The notes: generated by a model not told the origin, from the sequence alone. A DNA stretch of 64,000 bases from Arthrobacter sp. zg-Y1171 (GCF_025244845.1 NZ_CP104264.1:248001-312000), one strand, 5' to 3'; numbered from the stretch's first letter, positions 52,146-61,769 are shown. Numbers and translations are program-made.

Positions 52146-53510
52146 ATGAGCGGGTCGGCTCTGGCAGGGGTGGGCAAACGGCGGGTCACCGGTGTCGATG
52201 CTGCCCGGGGAGCGGCGCTGATTGCCATGATGGCAATCCACATCCTGCCCGCCTGGAACGAGGAGTTCGCACCCACGCTCACCTGGCTCCTGTTCGCCGG
52301 CCGAGGAGCCGCACTTTTTGCCCTGCTTGCCGGGATATCGCTGGCCTTTATGTCAGGCGGCAAGCACCCGCCGCGGGGACGGGAGATGGCTGCCGTCCGA
52401 TACGGACTTGCGGTGCGCGCTGCCCTCATCACCGTCATCGGGCTGTTTCTCGGCTACCTCGCCATCAACGCCCAGGTGATCCTCGTCTATTACGGAGTGA
52501 TGTTCCTGCTCGCCCTTCCACTGCTCGGGCTGCGCGTGCGGACCCTGCTGGTTCTTGCTGCAGGTATCGCTGCCGCCGGCCCCATCCTGATGCACGCCAC
52601 CAGGGATGTGCTGCCGGACATGCTTGGAGTGGAACCCACCTTCACCACGCTCGTCGAAGCCCCCGGCGGTGTCCTTGGCCAGGTCCTTCTCTCGGGCACG
52701 TATCCCGCACTGCCTTGGATGGCGTACGTCTGCGTCGGATTGGCCATCGGTCGGCTGGACCTGGCCGAACGGGTGGTGCAGATTCGGCTGCTGGCGGCCG
52801 GCATCAGCCTTGCCCTTGCAACAGCAGTCCTTTCCGCCCTCATCCTCGGCCCCTTCGGCGGACGGCAACAACTGGTGGACACGACGTCGGTATGGTCCTC
52901 GGCCCCCGAGGACACCGTTGAAGAGATACTGATCTGGGGGCCGGACCCGGTGATGCCGACAGATTCGTGGTGGTGGCTCGCCTCCTTGGCCCCCTATTCC
53001 AGTACGCCGTTGGTGCTGGCCAACACCATCGGCACCTCGGCGGCGTTCCTGGCGGTCCTGCTGCTGCTGGGGCGGGCAAGCGGGCGGCTCCTGCAGCCCT
53101 TGGCCCTGTTGGGAAAGATGACCCTGACCCTGTACTCCCTGCACCTGATACTCCTGGCCACCGGGCTGCTGGCGGACCAGCCAGTGCCGGCAATGATTCT
53201 CCAGCTGGCCATCCTTTCGGCTTTCGCCGCCATCTGGCTGCGGTACGCCGCCCAGGGGCCGCTGGAGAAAGGAGTTGCCGAAGCCTCGAAGTGGGCGCGG
53301 AACAGATACCTGGAGCGCGCCGGAGGCCAGCGGAAGAGCCGGACGTCGCCGACAACGGCTGCCCCAGCGGCTGCGGGAACGCCGGCTGAGCCGGCTGCCC
53401 CGTCCCCGTCGGCACCGCGCGAGGTGGCGTACCCACCCGCCCCGCCCTATCCGCCGGCGCCGCCGGAGCCGGAAGGCCGGGCCCGTCACCGGTCCCGTCA
53501 GCGCAGTTGA
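52146..53510 (+). CDS. DUF418/HGSNAT-like multi-pass acyltransferase-like protein (copy 2)
   Basis: A 454-aa paralogue of the 45540-46724 protein. It begins VTGVDAARGAALIAMMAIHI, keeps SWWWLASLAPYSSTP, MTLTLYSLHLILLA and QGPLEKGV. The C-terminus adds a Pro/Ala-rich tail of about 70 residues, absent from copy 1. ATG 52146 follows AAAGGGGGAAGC, 14 bases after dapA, so it is in the synthetase operon. Probable role: acylation or transfer on the outer face; which acyl donor is unknown. Confidence 0.78.
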   Translation: MSGSALAGVGKRRVTGVDAARGAALIAMMAIHILPAWNEEFAPTLTWLLFAGRGAALFALLAGISLAFMSGGKHPPRGREMAAVRYGLAVRAALITVIGLFLGYLAINAQVILVYYGVMFLLALPLLGLRVRTLLVLAAGIAAAGPILMHATRDVLPDMLGVEPTFTTLVEAPGGVLGQVLLSGTYPALPWMAYVCVGLAIGRLDLAERVVQIRLLAAGISLALATAVLSALILGPFGGRQQLVDTTSVWSSAPEDTVEEILIWGPDPVMPTDSWWWLASLAPYSSTPLVLANTIGTSAAFLAVLLLLGRASGRLLQPLALLGKMTLTLYSLHLILLATGLLADQPVPAMILQLAILSAFAAIWLRYAAQGPLEKGVAEASKWARNRYLERAGGQRKSRTSPTTAAPAAAGTPAEPAAPSPSAPREVAYPPAPPYPPAPPEPEGRARHRSRQRS

Positions 53511-54613
53511 TGCTGTTGAGTCGTGCACGCCGCTTCGGGCTTGCGGCAGCTTCGGTGCTGCTTGCCGCCCTTTTGCTGCCTCCGCTGCCGGCCGCCGGCG
53601 CGGAGCAGGAGCACGACCCCTGTGCGAGGCTCAACGCGGGGGAGGTCCGCTACTCCGTCCAGAAAGCCAAGCGCGTCACTTTCGCGACGGCTGAAAAGTA
53701 CGGAGCTGCGGAAACCCGCCTCACCGGCTGCGTCTTCGAGGACGGGGGCTATGTGCAGGAATGGCAGTCCTGGGGCTTCAGCGGCCGCAACGGCTTTGCA
53801 CCCCCGGGCAGCATGTGGGAGAACACCTTGTATTCACCGACCGGGTCCTTCAGCTTCACCGAGGCGCTCGGCCGCAGCAACCCGGGCACTGAACTGGAAT
53901 ATCACGAGCTGAAACCATCCTCCCGGTGGGGCGGACAGCACGGAGAGACCTATAACCAGTACTTCGAAGGGGAAGGCGGAGGAGCAGACGAAAACCTTTG
54001 GCGGTACATGGAGCAGGGCCTCTATGAACAGGCAGCCGTGATCAATTGGAACCGCCCGCCGGATATGCCGACCCGGCAGGGTGCCTCCTTCGCGATCTTC
54101 TTCCATGCCGGGTACGCACCAACGTGGGGATGCATTTCCACGGACCTGGCTACGGTCACACGGTTGCTGCGCAGGGCCGTCCCGGGTGACCGCATCGTTA
54201 TGGGGACCGTGGAAGACGTTTTCACGGCGTCCAGTGCCGCCTCCGAAGCTGCCGCCGCTGCCGCACGGGCCGAAGAGAAGGCAGCGGCAGTCGAGCACAG
54301 GCTGGAGACACTGACCGGCACGCTGACGACCCTCGGCGTACTGGCGGCGCTGGGGCTGCTGATCCGGCTGGCGCTCAAAAGGGCCGGGCGTCGGCGGACG
54401 CCGCGGGGCTCGCCGCCCGGCGCCGGCACACTCGCCAAGCCGGCGGCGTCGGACCGCCAGACTGCGGCAAGACCACGGACCCATACGGGGTGGTCTCCAC
54501 CGGCGGAAAACCCCCCGCTGCTGGACCGAACACTGGACCGAACACGGGACCGGCCGCTGGAGAGCGGGCGCGAAGGGAAACCGCGGGAGGATGTTTCTTC
54601 ACATAATCCCTGA
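53510..54613 (+). CDS. Secreted L,D-transpeptidase-like protein
   Basis: A 367-aa protein with a signal peptide (cleavage probably after PAAGA near 31), an extracellular domain and a C-terminal anchor helix (about 268-288) with basic tail. FAIFFHAGYAPTWGCISTDL is a YkuD-like catalytic block with His199, Gly201 and Cys208, and PGDRIVMG closes the fold. The usual SHGC is TWGC. Start ATG 53510 overlaps the previous stop (TGATG). L,D-transpeptidases crosslink meso-diaminopimelate residues or attach proteins to peptidoglycan; the operon suggests a link to the synthetase product. A coiled region (residues 242-266) precedes the anchor. Confidence 0.75.
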   Translation: MLLSRARRFGLAAASVLLAALLLPPLPAAGAEQEHDPCARLNAGEVRYSVQKAKRVTFATAEKYGAAETRLTGCVFEDGGYVQEWQSWGFSGRNGFAPPGSMWENTLYSPTGSFSFTEALGRSNPGTELEYHELKPSSRWGGQHGETYNQYFEGEGGGADENLWRYMEQGLYEQAAVINWNRPPDMPTRQGASFAIFFHAGYAPTWGCISTDLATVTRLLRRAVPGDRIVMGTVEDVFTASSAASEAAAAAARAEEKAAAVEHRLETLTGTLTTLGVLAALGLLIRLALKRAGRRRTPRGSPPGAGTLAKPAASDRQTAARPRTHTGWSPPAENPPLLDRTLDRTRDRPLESGREGKPREDVSSHNP

Positions 54614-54645
54614 TGCGTTTTTGCGGTGTCGCTTAGAGTTTAAGC

Positions 54646-54837
54646 GTGAGCGAAACACCTGCCGGCGACGGGACGGCCTGGACGGACCCCGACGCAGCCG
54701 ACGAGGGCAGGTTGCTGTACGAGGAACGGGCGGCGCTGCTCCCCGGGTTGTGGATGCCCCCGGCACCCGATTGGGAGGACCTGCCCGAAGCGGACCGGCA
54801 GCGCTGGCGCCAATACGCCCGGGACGCTGAAAACTAA
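54646..54837 (+). CDS. Small acidic hypothetical protein
   Basis: A 63-aa protein from GTG 54646, MSETPAGDGTAWTDPDAADE then LLYEERAALLPGLWMPPAPD and a Trp/Arg-rich end. Compositionally coherent and high-GC third positions suggest a real gene, but no family is known. It sits 32 bases after the transpeptidase-like gene and just ahead of the metallopeptidase, possibly in one transcript. Confidence 0.5.
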   Translation: MSETPAGDGTAWTDPDAADEGRLLYEERAALLPGLWMPPAPDWEDLPEADRQRWRQYARDAEN

Positions 54838-54858
54838 GGCCGGTTCCCGGAGCTACCC

Positions 54859-56247
54859 GTGGCGAAAACGCTGCGCCGTGTCAGGATGTCCGCCATGTGG
54901 CCGACCGGATCCCACCACCAACACCAGCACCACGCGCCCGATCCCTATACCCCCGCGTCAGGCTCCACGGACCTGAGCATCACCGAGTATGACCTGACAC
55001 TGGATTACGACGTCGGCCCCAACCGGCTCAAGGGGCTGGCGCGCCTCGCCGGCTCGGCCCTGGTCGACATTGAACAGCTCATCCTGGACCTGGACCGGCC
55101 GATGCGGGTGGAAGAAGTCCTGCTTTGGTGCGCCGGAACTCCGGTGGACGTCCGTTCCTTCCGGCAGCGACGCGGCAAACTGGCGATCACGCCCAGTCGG
55201 GAGCTGAAGGCCGGTGACACGTTTCGGCTGGGCATCCGCTACCAGGGCAAGCCGCGTGCGGGCAACGGCCTGTGGGGAGACATCGGCTGGGAGGAATTGA
55301 CCGACGGCGCCCTCGTTGCCGGACAGCCGACCGGAGCTCCGTCCTGGTTTCCCTGTAACGACCTGCCGGCGGACAAAGCGCGGTATCGGATCAGCGTGAC
55401 GGTGGAGTCCGGCTACCGGGTGACGTGCAACGGAGAGCTGGTCTCCCGCGAAGACCGCCGCGGCCGGGAGACCTGGGTCTTCGAACAACCCGACCCCATG
55501 TCCAGCTATTTGGCGACGGTCCAGATTGGCCGGTACGAGTACCTGGAACTGCCCGGCGACGTACCGCAGTCCGTCGTTGCGCCCCCGTCCCTGACCGACC
55601 GCGCAAGTGCCGCGCTGTCCCGGCAGGACGCCATGATGACCCTGTTTACCTCACGGTTCGGGCCCTATCCCTTCGGCCGGTACACGGTGGTGGTGACCGA
55701 CGACGAGTTGGAGATCCCTTTGGAGGCGCAGTCGGTGTCGATCTTCGGATGCAACCACCTGGATTCGGGGTCGGCGTCTTTGGTGGCCCACGAACTTGCG
55801 CATCAGTGGTTCGGCAATTCGGTCACGGCGGGCAGCTGGCGGGATATCTGGCTGCACGAGGGTTTCGCAACCTACGCAGAGTGGCTGTGGTCGGAGGCGG
55901 CCGACGGCGCCGGCAGCGACCAGCGGGCCGCGGCCGACCTGGAGTGGCTGCGGCACCAGCGGCAGGACCTGCAGCTGGCCGATCCCGGGCCGGCGGCCAT
56001 GTTCGATGAACGGGTTTACCGGCGCGGAGCGTTGACCCTGCATGTCCTGCGGCGCAGCGCCGGCGACGGGATCTTCTTCGAGCTGCTGCAGGAGTGGACG
56101 CAGAAGTACCGGCACGGTTGTGCCGGTACTTCTGACTTTTTGGACCTTGCCGACAAGGCATATGCCGCCGCCGGTGTCTCGGCCAGCGGGCTGCTGGGAC
56201 CGTGGCTGTTCGAACCCACGGTCCCGGCAGCCGTCTTCAGGGCCTAG
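54859..56247 (+). CDS. M1 family aminopeptidase-like metallopeptidase
   Basis: A 462-aa zinc peptidase. HELAHQWFGN (311-320) gives the HExxH zinc ligands and Glu334 in WLHEGFATYAEWLW the third. The usual GAMEN exopeptidase motif is replaced by LEAQS (289-292), as in several short actinobacterial M1 proteins, so true aminopeptidase activity is uncertain. The N-terminus is His-rich (HHQHQHH). GTG 54859 follows GGAG. An inverted repeat with U tract lies inside the gene at 56101-56141. Confidence 0.85.
   Translation: MAKTLRRVRMSAMWPTGSHHQHQHHAPDPYTPASGSTDLSITEYDLTLDYDVGPNRLKGLARLAGSALVDIEQLILDLDRPMRVEEVLLWCAGTPVDVRSFRQRRGKLAITPSRELKAGDTFRLGIRYQGKPRAGNGLWGDIGWEELTDGALVAGQPTGAPSWFPCNDLPADKARYRISVTVESGYRVTCNGELVSREDRRGRETWVFEQPDPMSSYLATVQIGRYEYLELPGDVPQSVVAPPSLTDRASAALSRQDAMMTLFTSRFGPYPFGRYTVVVTDDELEIPLEAQSVSIFGCNHLDSGSASLVAHELAHQWFGNSVTAGSWRDIWLHEGFATYAEWLWSEAADGAGSDQRAAADLEWLRHQRQDLQLADPGPAAMFDERVYRRGALTLHVLRRSAGDGIFFELLQEWTQKYRHGCAGTSDFLDLADKAYAAAGVSASGLLGPWLFEPTVPAAVFRA
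56101..56141 (+). terminator. Terminator-like hairpin inside the metallopeptidase gene
   Basis: CAGAAGTACCGGCAC pairs perfectly over 15 bp with GTGCCGGTACTTCTG around a 4-base loop, followed by ACTTTTTGG. All features of a Rho-independent terminator are seen on the plus strand, 106 bases before the stop codon and inside the reading frame. Effect on expression is unknown. Confidence 0.6.
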
Positions 56248-56951
56248 CAGCCGTCAGGTCCGCAGGCAGGTCCGTCCGCTGACTTCGGTGTCAGGTGAAC
56301 CAGCGGGTGCGATTCCTGCCAGGCCTGTTCCAGGGCGGAGGCAAACAAGTCGGCAGGCTGCGCACCGGAAATGCCGTACTTGTCATCGAGCACGAAGAAC
56401 GGGACGCCGCTGATCCCCAGGGAGCGGGCCTGGGCAATGTCCGCGCGAACGGCGTCGGCGTATTCGTCGCTGGCCAGCACGGCCTTCACCCGGTCCGCGG
56501 GCAGCCCGATGCCGGTGCCGATTTCCACCAGGTCATCTGCCGCGCCGATGTCCTTTCCCTTCACGAAATGGGCCGAAAGCAGTGCTTCCTTGGCGGCATC
56601 GGCAGCCTTCGGGCCGCCTTCCGCCTTGGCCAGATGGATCAGCCGGTGCGCGGAGAAGCTGTTCGCCACTACGAGGGAATCGAAGTCGTAGGAGAGGCCT
56701 TCGCCCGCCGCCTGGACCGACACCTGGTCCAGCATTCCGGCGAGCTGTTCGGGGTCGATGCCCTTGCGTTCGCTGAGGTACTGGACCTCGGTGCCGTCAA
56801 AGTGGTCGGGCAGGGACGGATCGAGCTGGAAACTGTGCCAGTGGACTTCCACCTCGTCCCGGTGCGGGAAACGGGCGAGGGCGGCCTCGAAGCGGCGCTT
56901 GCCGATGTAGCACCACGGGCAGGCAATGTCGGACCAGATATCAATCTTCAT
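56244..56951 (-). CDS. DsbA/FrnE family oxidoreductase
   Basis: A 235-aa thioredoxin-fold protein with the CPWC active site (residues 11-14) in IWSDIACPWCYIGKRRFEAA and cis-Pro in SGVPFFVLDDKYG. The C-terminus adds ACGPDGC, a pair of Cys that may bind metal or redox-cycle. Cytoplasmic FrnE-type proteins catalyse disulfide exchange and stress repair. Convergent to the metallopeptidase gene (4-nt overlap). Upstream palindrome cluster 56971-57024 ends the aceB transcript. Confidence 0.88.
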   Translation of the reverse strand: MKIDIWSDIACPWCYIGKRRFEAALARFPHRDEVEVHWHSFQLDPSLPDHFDGTEVQYLSERKGIDPEQLAGMLDQVSVQAAGEGLSYDFDSLVVANSFSAHRLIHLAKAEGGPKAADAAKEALLSAHFVKGKDIGAADDLVEIGTGIGLPADRVKAVLASDEYADAVRADIAQARSLGISGVPFFVLDDKYGISGAQPADLFASALEQAWQESHPLVHLTPKSADGPACGPDGC

Positions 56952-56970
56952 ATCGGGTGCAACGCAGAAA

Positions 56971-57024
56971 GGGCCGGGAGCAATTCCCGCAGTGTTCGAA
57001 CACCAGCGGAAGTACTCCCGGCCC
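56971..57024 (-). terminator. Long hairpin terminator after aceB
   Basis: Outer arms GGGCCGGGAG and CTCCCGGCCC enclose an inner palindrome GTGTTCGAACAC (56992-57003) and further complementary bases (TTCCCGC/GCGGAA). On the minus strand the outer arm is followed by CCCTTTCTGC. It lies between aceB and the oxidoreductase start. Confidence 0.6.
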
Positions 57025-57072
57025 TTGCCGGTGCGGATACTGAAGCGGTATCCGCGTCACCCCCCCCAGGGG

Positions 57073-58704
57073 TTAGGCCGCGGCCAGCTCCTGCGATTCA
57101 TGCAGGAAGCGGGCGTAGGCCGGCACGGTGAGGAAGGTGGGGAAATGTTCCCCGCAGGCAACTTCCTCAAAAAGCTCGCGGGCATCGTCGAAGCGGTCGC
57201 CCTCGAAGCGCTGCAGGTTCGTGAACTCCTCGTCGAGCAGTTCCTCCACCCACTGGTGGGTCACAACGTCGCCCTCGTCGGTCACGGCGGAGCAGTGGAT
57301 CCACTGCCAGATCTGCGAGCGGGAGATTTCCGCGGTGGCGGCGTCTTCCATCAGGTTGTTGATGGCGGCCGCACCGTTGCCCCGCAGCCAGGACTCGATG
57401 TATCGGATGCCCACCTCGATGTTGCTGCGGATGCCGGCCTCGGTGATGACGCCGGGCGTGGAAGCGATGTCCAGCAGCGCCTTGTCGTTGGGCACCACGT
57501 CTTCGCGGGTCTTCTCCAGCTGGTTGGGACGGTCGCCGAGCACCCCGTCGAACACCTCCATGGCCACGGGCACCAGGTCCGGGTGCGCCACCCAGGATCC
57601 GTCGAAACCGTCGCCGGCCTCGCGGGTCTTGTCGGCGCGCACCTTCTCCATGGCGACGTCGTTGGCTGCGGCGTCCTTGCGGTTCGGGATGAAGGCAGCC
57701 ATGCCGCCGATAGCGTGGGCGCCGCGGCGGTGGCAGGCGCGGACAAGCTGCTCGGTGTAGGAACGCATGAACGGTGCGGTCATGGTGACCATGTTCCGGT
57801 CCGGCAGGACGAACCGGGGTCCCCGCGTCCGGAAGTTCTTGATCACCGAGAAGATGTAGTCCCAGCGGCCGGCATTCAGGCCTGCAGCGTGGTCCCGCAG
57901 CTCGTAGAGGATTTCCTCCATCTCGAACGCGGCGGTGATGGTTTCGATCAGGACCGTGGCGCGGATGGTTCCCTGCGGGATGCCGAGCAGGTCCTGGGCC
58001 AGGACAAAGATGTCATTCCAGAGCCGTGCCTCGAGGTGGTTTTCAATCTTCGGCAGGTAGAAGTAGGGGCCGCGGCCCTGGGAGATCAGGCGCTGGGCGT
58101 TGTGGAAGAAGTACAGCCCGAAGTCCACGAGACCGCCGGCGATCGGGGTGTTGTCCACCAGCATGTGCTTTTCCGGCAGGTGCCAGCCGCGGGGGCGGAC
58201 CACGATGGTGGGCAGGTCGGTGAGCGAGGCGCCCTGTACCCGGTATTCCTTGCCCTCCGGAGAGGTGAAGTCGATGCGCCGGTCCAGGGCGTCGCGCAGG
58301 TTCAACTGGCCGTTGATGACGTTGGACCACGACGGCGTGGAGGAGTCCTCCATGTCGGCCAGCCATACCTTCGCACCGGAGTTCAGGGCGTTGATGGTCA
58401 TCTTCCGGTCCACCGGACCGGTGATCTCCACCCGCCGGTCTTCCAGCCCCGGAGCCGTGGGGGCCACCTGCCAGGAGTCGTCCTCGCGGATGTTCCGGGT
58501 TTCGGGCAGGAACGTCGGGTCCGCACCGTTGGAAATCTGCGTCCGGCGGGCCTGGCGCTGCTGAAGGAGTTCCTGCCGGCGGGTGGCCGTGGCCCGGTGC
58601 AGCGCCTTGACGAAGTCCAACGCCTGCGGGGTGAGGATTTCCTCCTGCCGCCGCACTGCGGGAGCGGTGAGGGAAATGCCGTTCAGGGTGATCGGGTCAT
58701 TCAT
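57073..58704 (-). CDS. aceB: Malate synthase A
   Basis: A 543-aa malate synthase (type A), which condenses glyoxylate with acetyl-CoA to malate. It begins with the DP-ITLNG pattern and has the WLADMEDSSTPSWSNVINGQ catalytic Asp/Glu region, YFFLPKIE..., RGPRFVLPDRNMVTM and the later GWVAHPDL motif (seen as SWVAHPDLVPVAMEVF). ATG 58704 starts after an intergenic hairpin. Second gene of the glyoxylate operon, behind aceA. Length fits the type-A family. Confidence 0.92.
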   Translation of the reverse strand: MNDPITLNGISLTAPAVRRQEEILTPQALDFVKALHRATATRRQELLQQRQARRTQISNGADPTFLPETRNIREDDSWQVAPTAPGLEDRRVEITGPVDRKMTINALNSGAKVWLADMEDSSTPSWSNVINGQLNLRDALDRRIDFTSPEGKEYRVQGASLTDLPTIVVRPRGWHLPEKHMLVDNTPIAGGLVDFGLYFFHNAQRLISQGRGPYFYLPKIENHLEARLWNDIFVLAQDLLGIPQGTIRATVLIETITAAFEMEEILYELRDHAAGLNAGRWDYIFSVIKNFRTRGPRFVLPDRNMVTMTAPFMRSYTEQLVRACHRRGAHAIGGMAAFIPNRKDAAANDVAMEKVRADKTREAGDGFDGSWVAHPDLVPVAMEVFDGVLGDRPNQLEKTREDVVPNDKALLDIASTPGVITEAGIRSNIEVGIRYIESWLRGNGAAAINNLMEDAATAEISRSQIWQWIHCSAVTDEGDVVTHQWVEELLDEEFTNLQRFEGDRFDDARELFEEVACGEHFPTFLTVPAYARFLHESQELAAA

Positions 58705-58746
58705 GGCGTTCTCCTAGTGGTCTTTCAAAACTGTGGCGGTGTTGCC

Positions 58747-58783
58747 GCGGGGGCGCCGCTGCGGATGCAGCCGGCGCCCCCGC
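58747..58783 (-). terminator. Intergenic attenuator-like hairpin between aceA and aceB
   Basis: Perfect 12-bp arms GCGGGGGCGCCG and CGGCGCCCCCGC flank 13 bases. It lies ten bases after the aceA stop on the minus strand and upstream of aceB, so it can reduce aceB expression relative to aceA. No U tract; stability is high. Confidence 0.65.
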
Positions 58784-58793
58784 AGGACCGGGT

Positions 58794-60092
<1,299 letters not shown>

Positions 60093-60117
60093 GCTTGTAT
60101 CTCCTTGAAATCATTCA

Positions 60118-60142
60118 TTCAAACCGGTCCGCTTCAAACCGG
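60118..60142. repeat. Direct repeats upstream of aceA
   Basis: TTCAAACCGG occurs at 60118-60127 and again at 60133-60142, 15 bases apart, just upstream of aceA. Such spacing suits a dimeric regulator, most simply the ScfR/RamB protein encoded next door. Known RamB sites in corynebacteria contain AAAGT/TTTGCAAA; the match here is not exact. Confidence 0.4.
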
Positions 60143-60225
60143 AATTTCCTGCTGTGAACTAAGCCTGTGCCAACAACAAGCCCTCTTCTAGGGGTTTTCT
60201 ATGGAAAGAAACGCGATTCTTCGCG

Positions 60226-60231
60226 TAATCT
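60226..60231 (+). promoter_or_regulatory. Probable -10 box for leaderless regulator message
   Basis: TAATCT lies six bases before the GTG start of the regulator, so the transcript probably begins at the start codon, a leaderless pattern common in actinobacteria. The -35 region is poor. Inference from spacing. Confidence 0.5.
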
Positions 60232-60237
60232 GAAAAT

Positions 60238-61737
60238 GTGACGCCTACTACATGGAATAGACCCGCTCCTGACTCCCCGAAGGGCGGATTGGGGCCCGAC
60301 GCCGAGCGCACGCTGGACGTCATCAGCCTCGGCCGCCGCGTCCGGCACCTGCGCAAGGCCAAGGGCATGACGCTCGATGACCTGGGCGCCGCCGTCGGAA
60401 CCGTGGCGTCCCAGTTGTCCCTCATCGAGAACGGCAAGCGCGAGCCCAAGCTCGGCATGATGCAGGCGCTGGCCGCTGCGCTGGACGTCAGCATCGATTC
60501 CCTGCTGGGCGCGGAGCCGCCGAGCCGGCGTGCCGCGCTGGAAATCGAACTAGAGCGGGCACAGCGCGGCCCGCTCTATGCTTCCCTGGGCCTGCCGAAG
60601 GTGCGGATTGGTTCACGGCTGCCCATCGACGTCCTCGAATCCCTGGTGGGGCTGCAGGCCGAGCTCGAGCGCCGGCTCAACGAGCAGGTGGCCACCCCGG
60701 AGGAGGCCCGCCGGGCCAACGGCGAACTGCGGGCCATGATGCGCGAGCGGAACAACTACTTCCCCGAATACGAGGCCGAGGCGCAGAAGGTGCTGGATTC
60801 GGTGGGGCACACGTCCGGTCCGCTGTCCCAGCACGTGATCGCCGATATTGCGGCGCACCTGGGTTTCAGCCTCCACCATGTCAACGACCTGCCGCACTCC
60901 ACGCGTTCGGTCACCGACCTGAAGAACCGGCGCATCTACCTGACCCAGTCCCAGCGATCGGACCACGATCCCCGGTCCGTACTGCTGCAGGCGCTGGGAC
61001 ACTACGTGCTTCAGCACCAGACGCCCAGCAGCTACGGGGAGTTCCTGGGCCAGCGGGTGGCCACGAACTACTTCGCCGCTGCGCTGCTGCTGCCGGAAAA
61101 GGCGACGGTCGAGTTCCTGCAGCGGGCCAAGGCCGCCAAGGAGATTGCCGTGGAGGACATCCGGGACGCCTTCGCGGTGTCCTATGAAACTGCTGCGCAC
61201 CGGTTCACCAATCTCGCCACCGAGCATTTGGGTATTCCCACCCATTTCCAGAAGGTGCATGAGAGCGGCATTGTCTATAAGGCATACGAGAATGACGGCG
61301 TGACGTTCCCTGCGGACCACACCGGCGCCATTGAGGGCCAGCCGATCTGCCGGTACTGGACCTCTCGGGAGGTCTTTTCCGTGCCGGACCAGTTCAGTGC
61401 GTTCAACCAGTACACCGACACTCCGGCCGGCACGTACTGGTGCACGGCACGTACGGAACGGGGTTCGGCCGGCAAGTTTTCGCTCAGCATCGGGGTGCCG
61501 TACCAGCACGTGAAGTGGTTCCGGGGCCGGGACACCACGGAACGGTCCAAATCGCGCTGTCCCGATCCGGACTGCTGCCGCACCCCGCCGGGGGAGCTGG
61601 CGTCCGAGTGGTCCGGCTTTGCCTGGCCCAGCGCACGGGCGCATTCGCACCTGCTGGCTGCCTTGCCGCCCGGTGCGTTCCCCGGCGTCGACGAGACCGA
61701 GGTGTATTCGTTCCTGCAGGCGCATTCGGAGCAGTGA
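60238..61737 (+). CDS. ramB: ScfR/RamB-type short-chain fatty-acyl regulator
   Basis: A 499-aa regulator. The N-terminal XRE HTH reads RVRHLRKAKGMTLDDLGAAV then ASQLSLIENGKREPKLGMMQ. The middle has an IrrE/ImmA-like zinc peptidase-like domain of the ScfR family (LGHYVLQHQTPSSYGEFLGQ) and the end includes Cys-rich CPDPDCC. In Corynebacterium RamB represses acetate and glyoxylate genes; divergence from aceA supports the same role. Start GTG 60238, likely leaderless. Confidence 0.85.
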   Translation: MTPTTWNRPAPDSPKGGLGPDAERTLDVISLGRRVRHLRKAKGMTLDDLGAAVGTVASQLSLIENGKREPKLGMMQALAAALDVSIDSLLGAEPPSRRAALEIELERAQRGPLYASLGLPKVRIGSRLPIDVLESLVGLQAELERRLNEQVATPEEARRANGELRAMMRERNNYFPEYEAEAQKVLDSVGHTSGPLSQHVIADIAAHLGFSLHHVNDLPHSTRSVTDLKNRRIYLTQSQRSDHDPRSVLLQALGHYVLQHQTPSSYGEFLGQRVATNYFAAALLLPEKATVEFLQRAKAAKEIAVEDIRDAFAVSYETAAHRFTNLATEHLGIPTHFQKVHESGIVYKAYENDGVTFPADHTGAIEGQPICRYWTSREVFSVPDQFSAFNQYTDTPAGTYWCTARTERGSAGKFSLSIGVPYQHVKWFRGRDTTERSKSRCPDPDCCRTPPGELASEWSGFAWPSARAHSHLLAALPPGAFPGVDETEVYSFLQAHSEQ

Positions 61738-61769
61738 CGCCACCACCGGACCACCGTTAGGGTGTTGGC

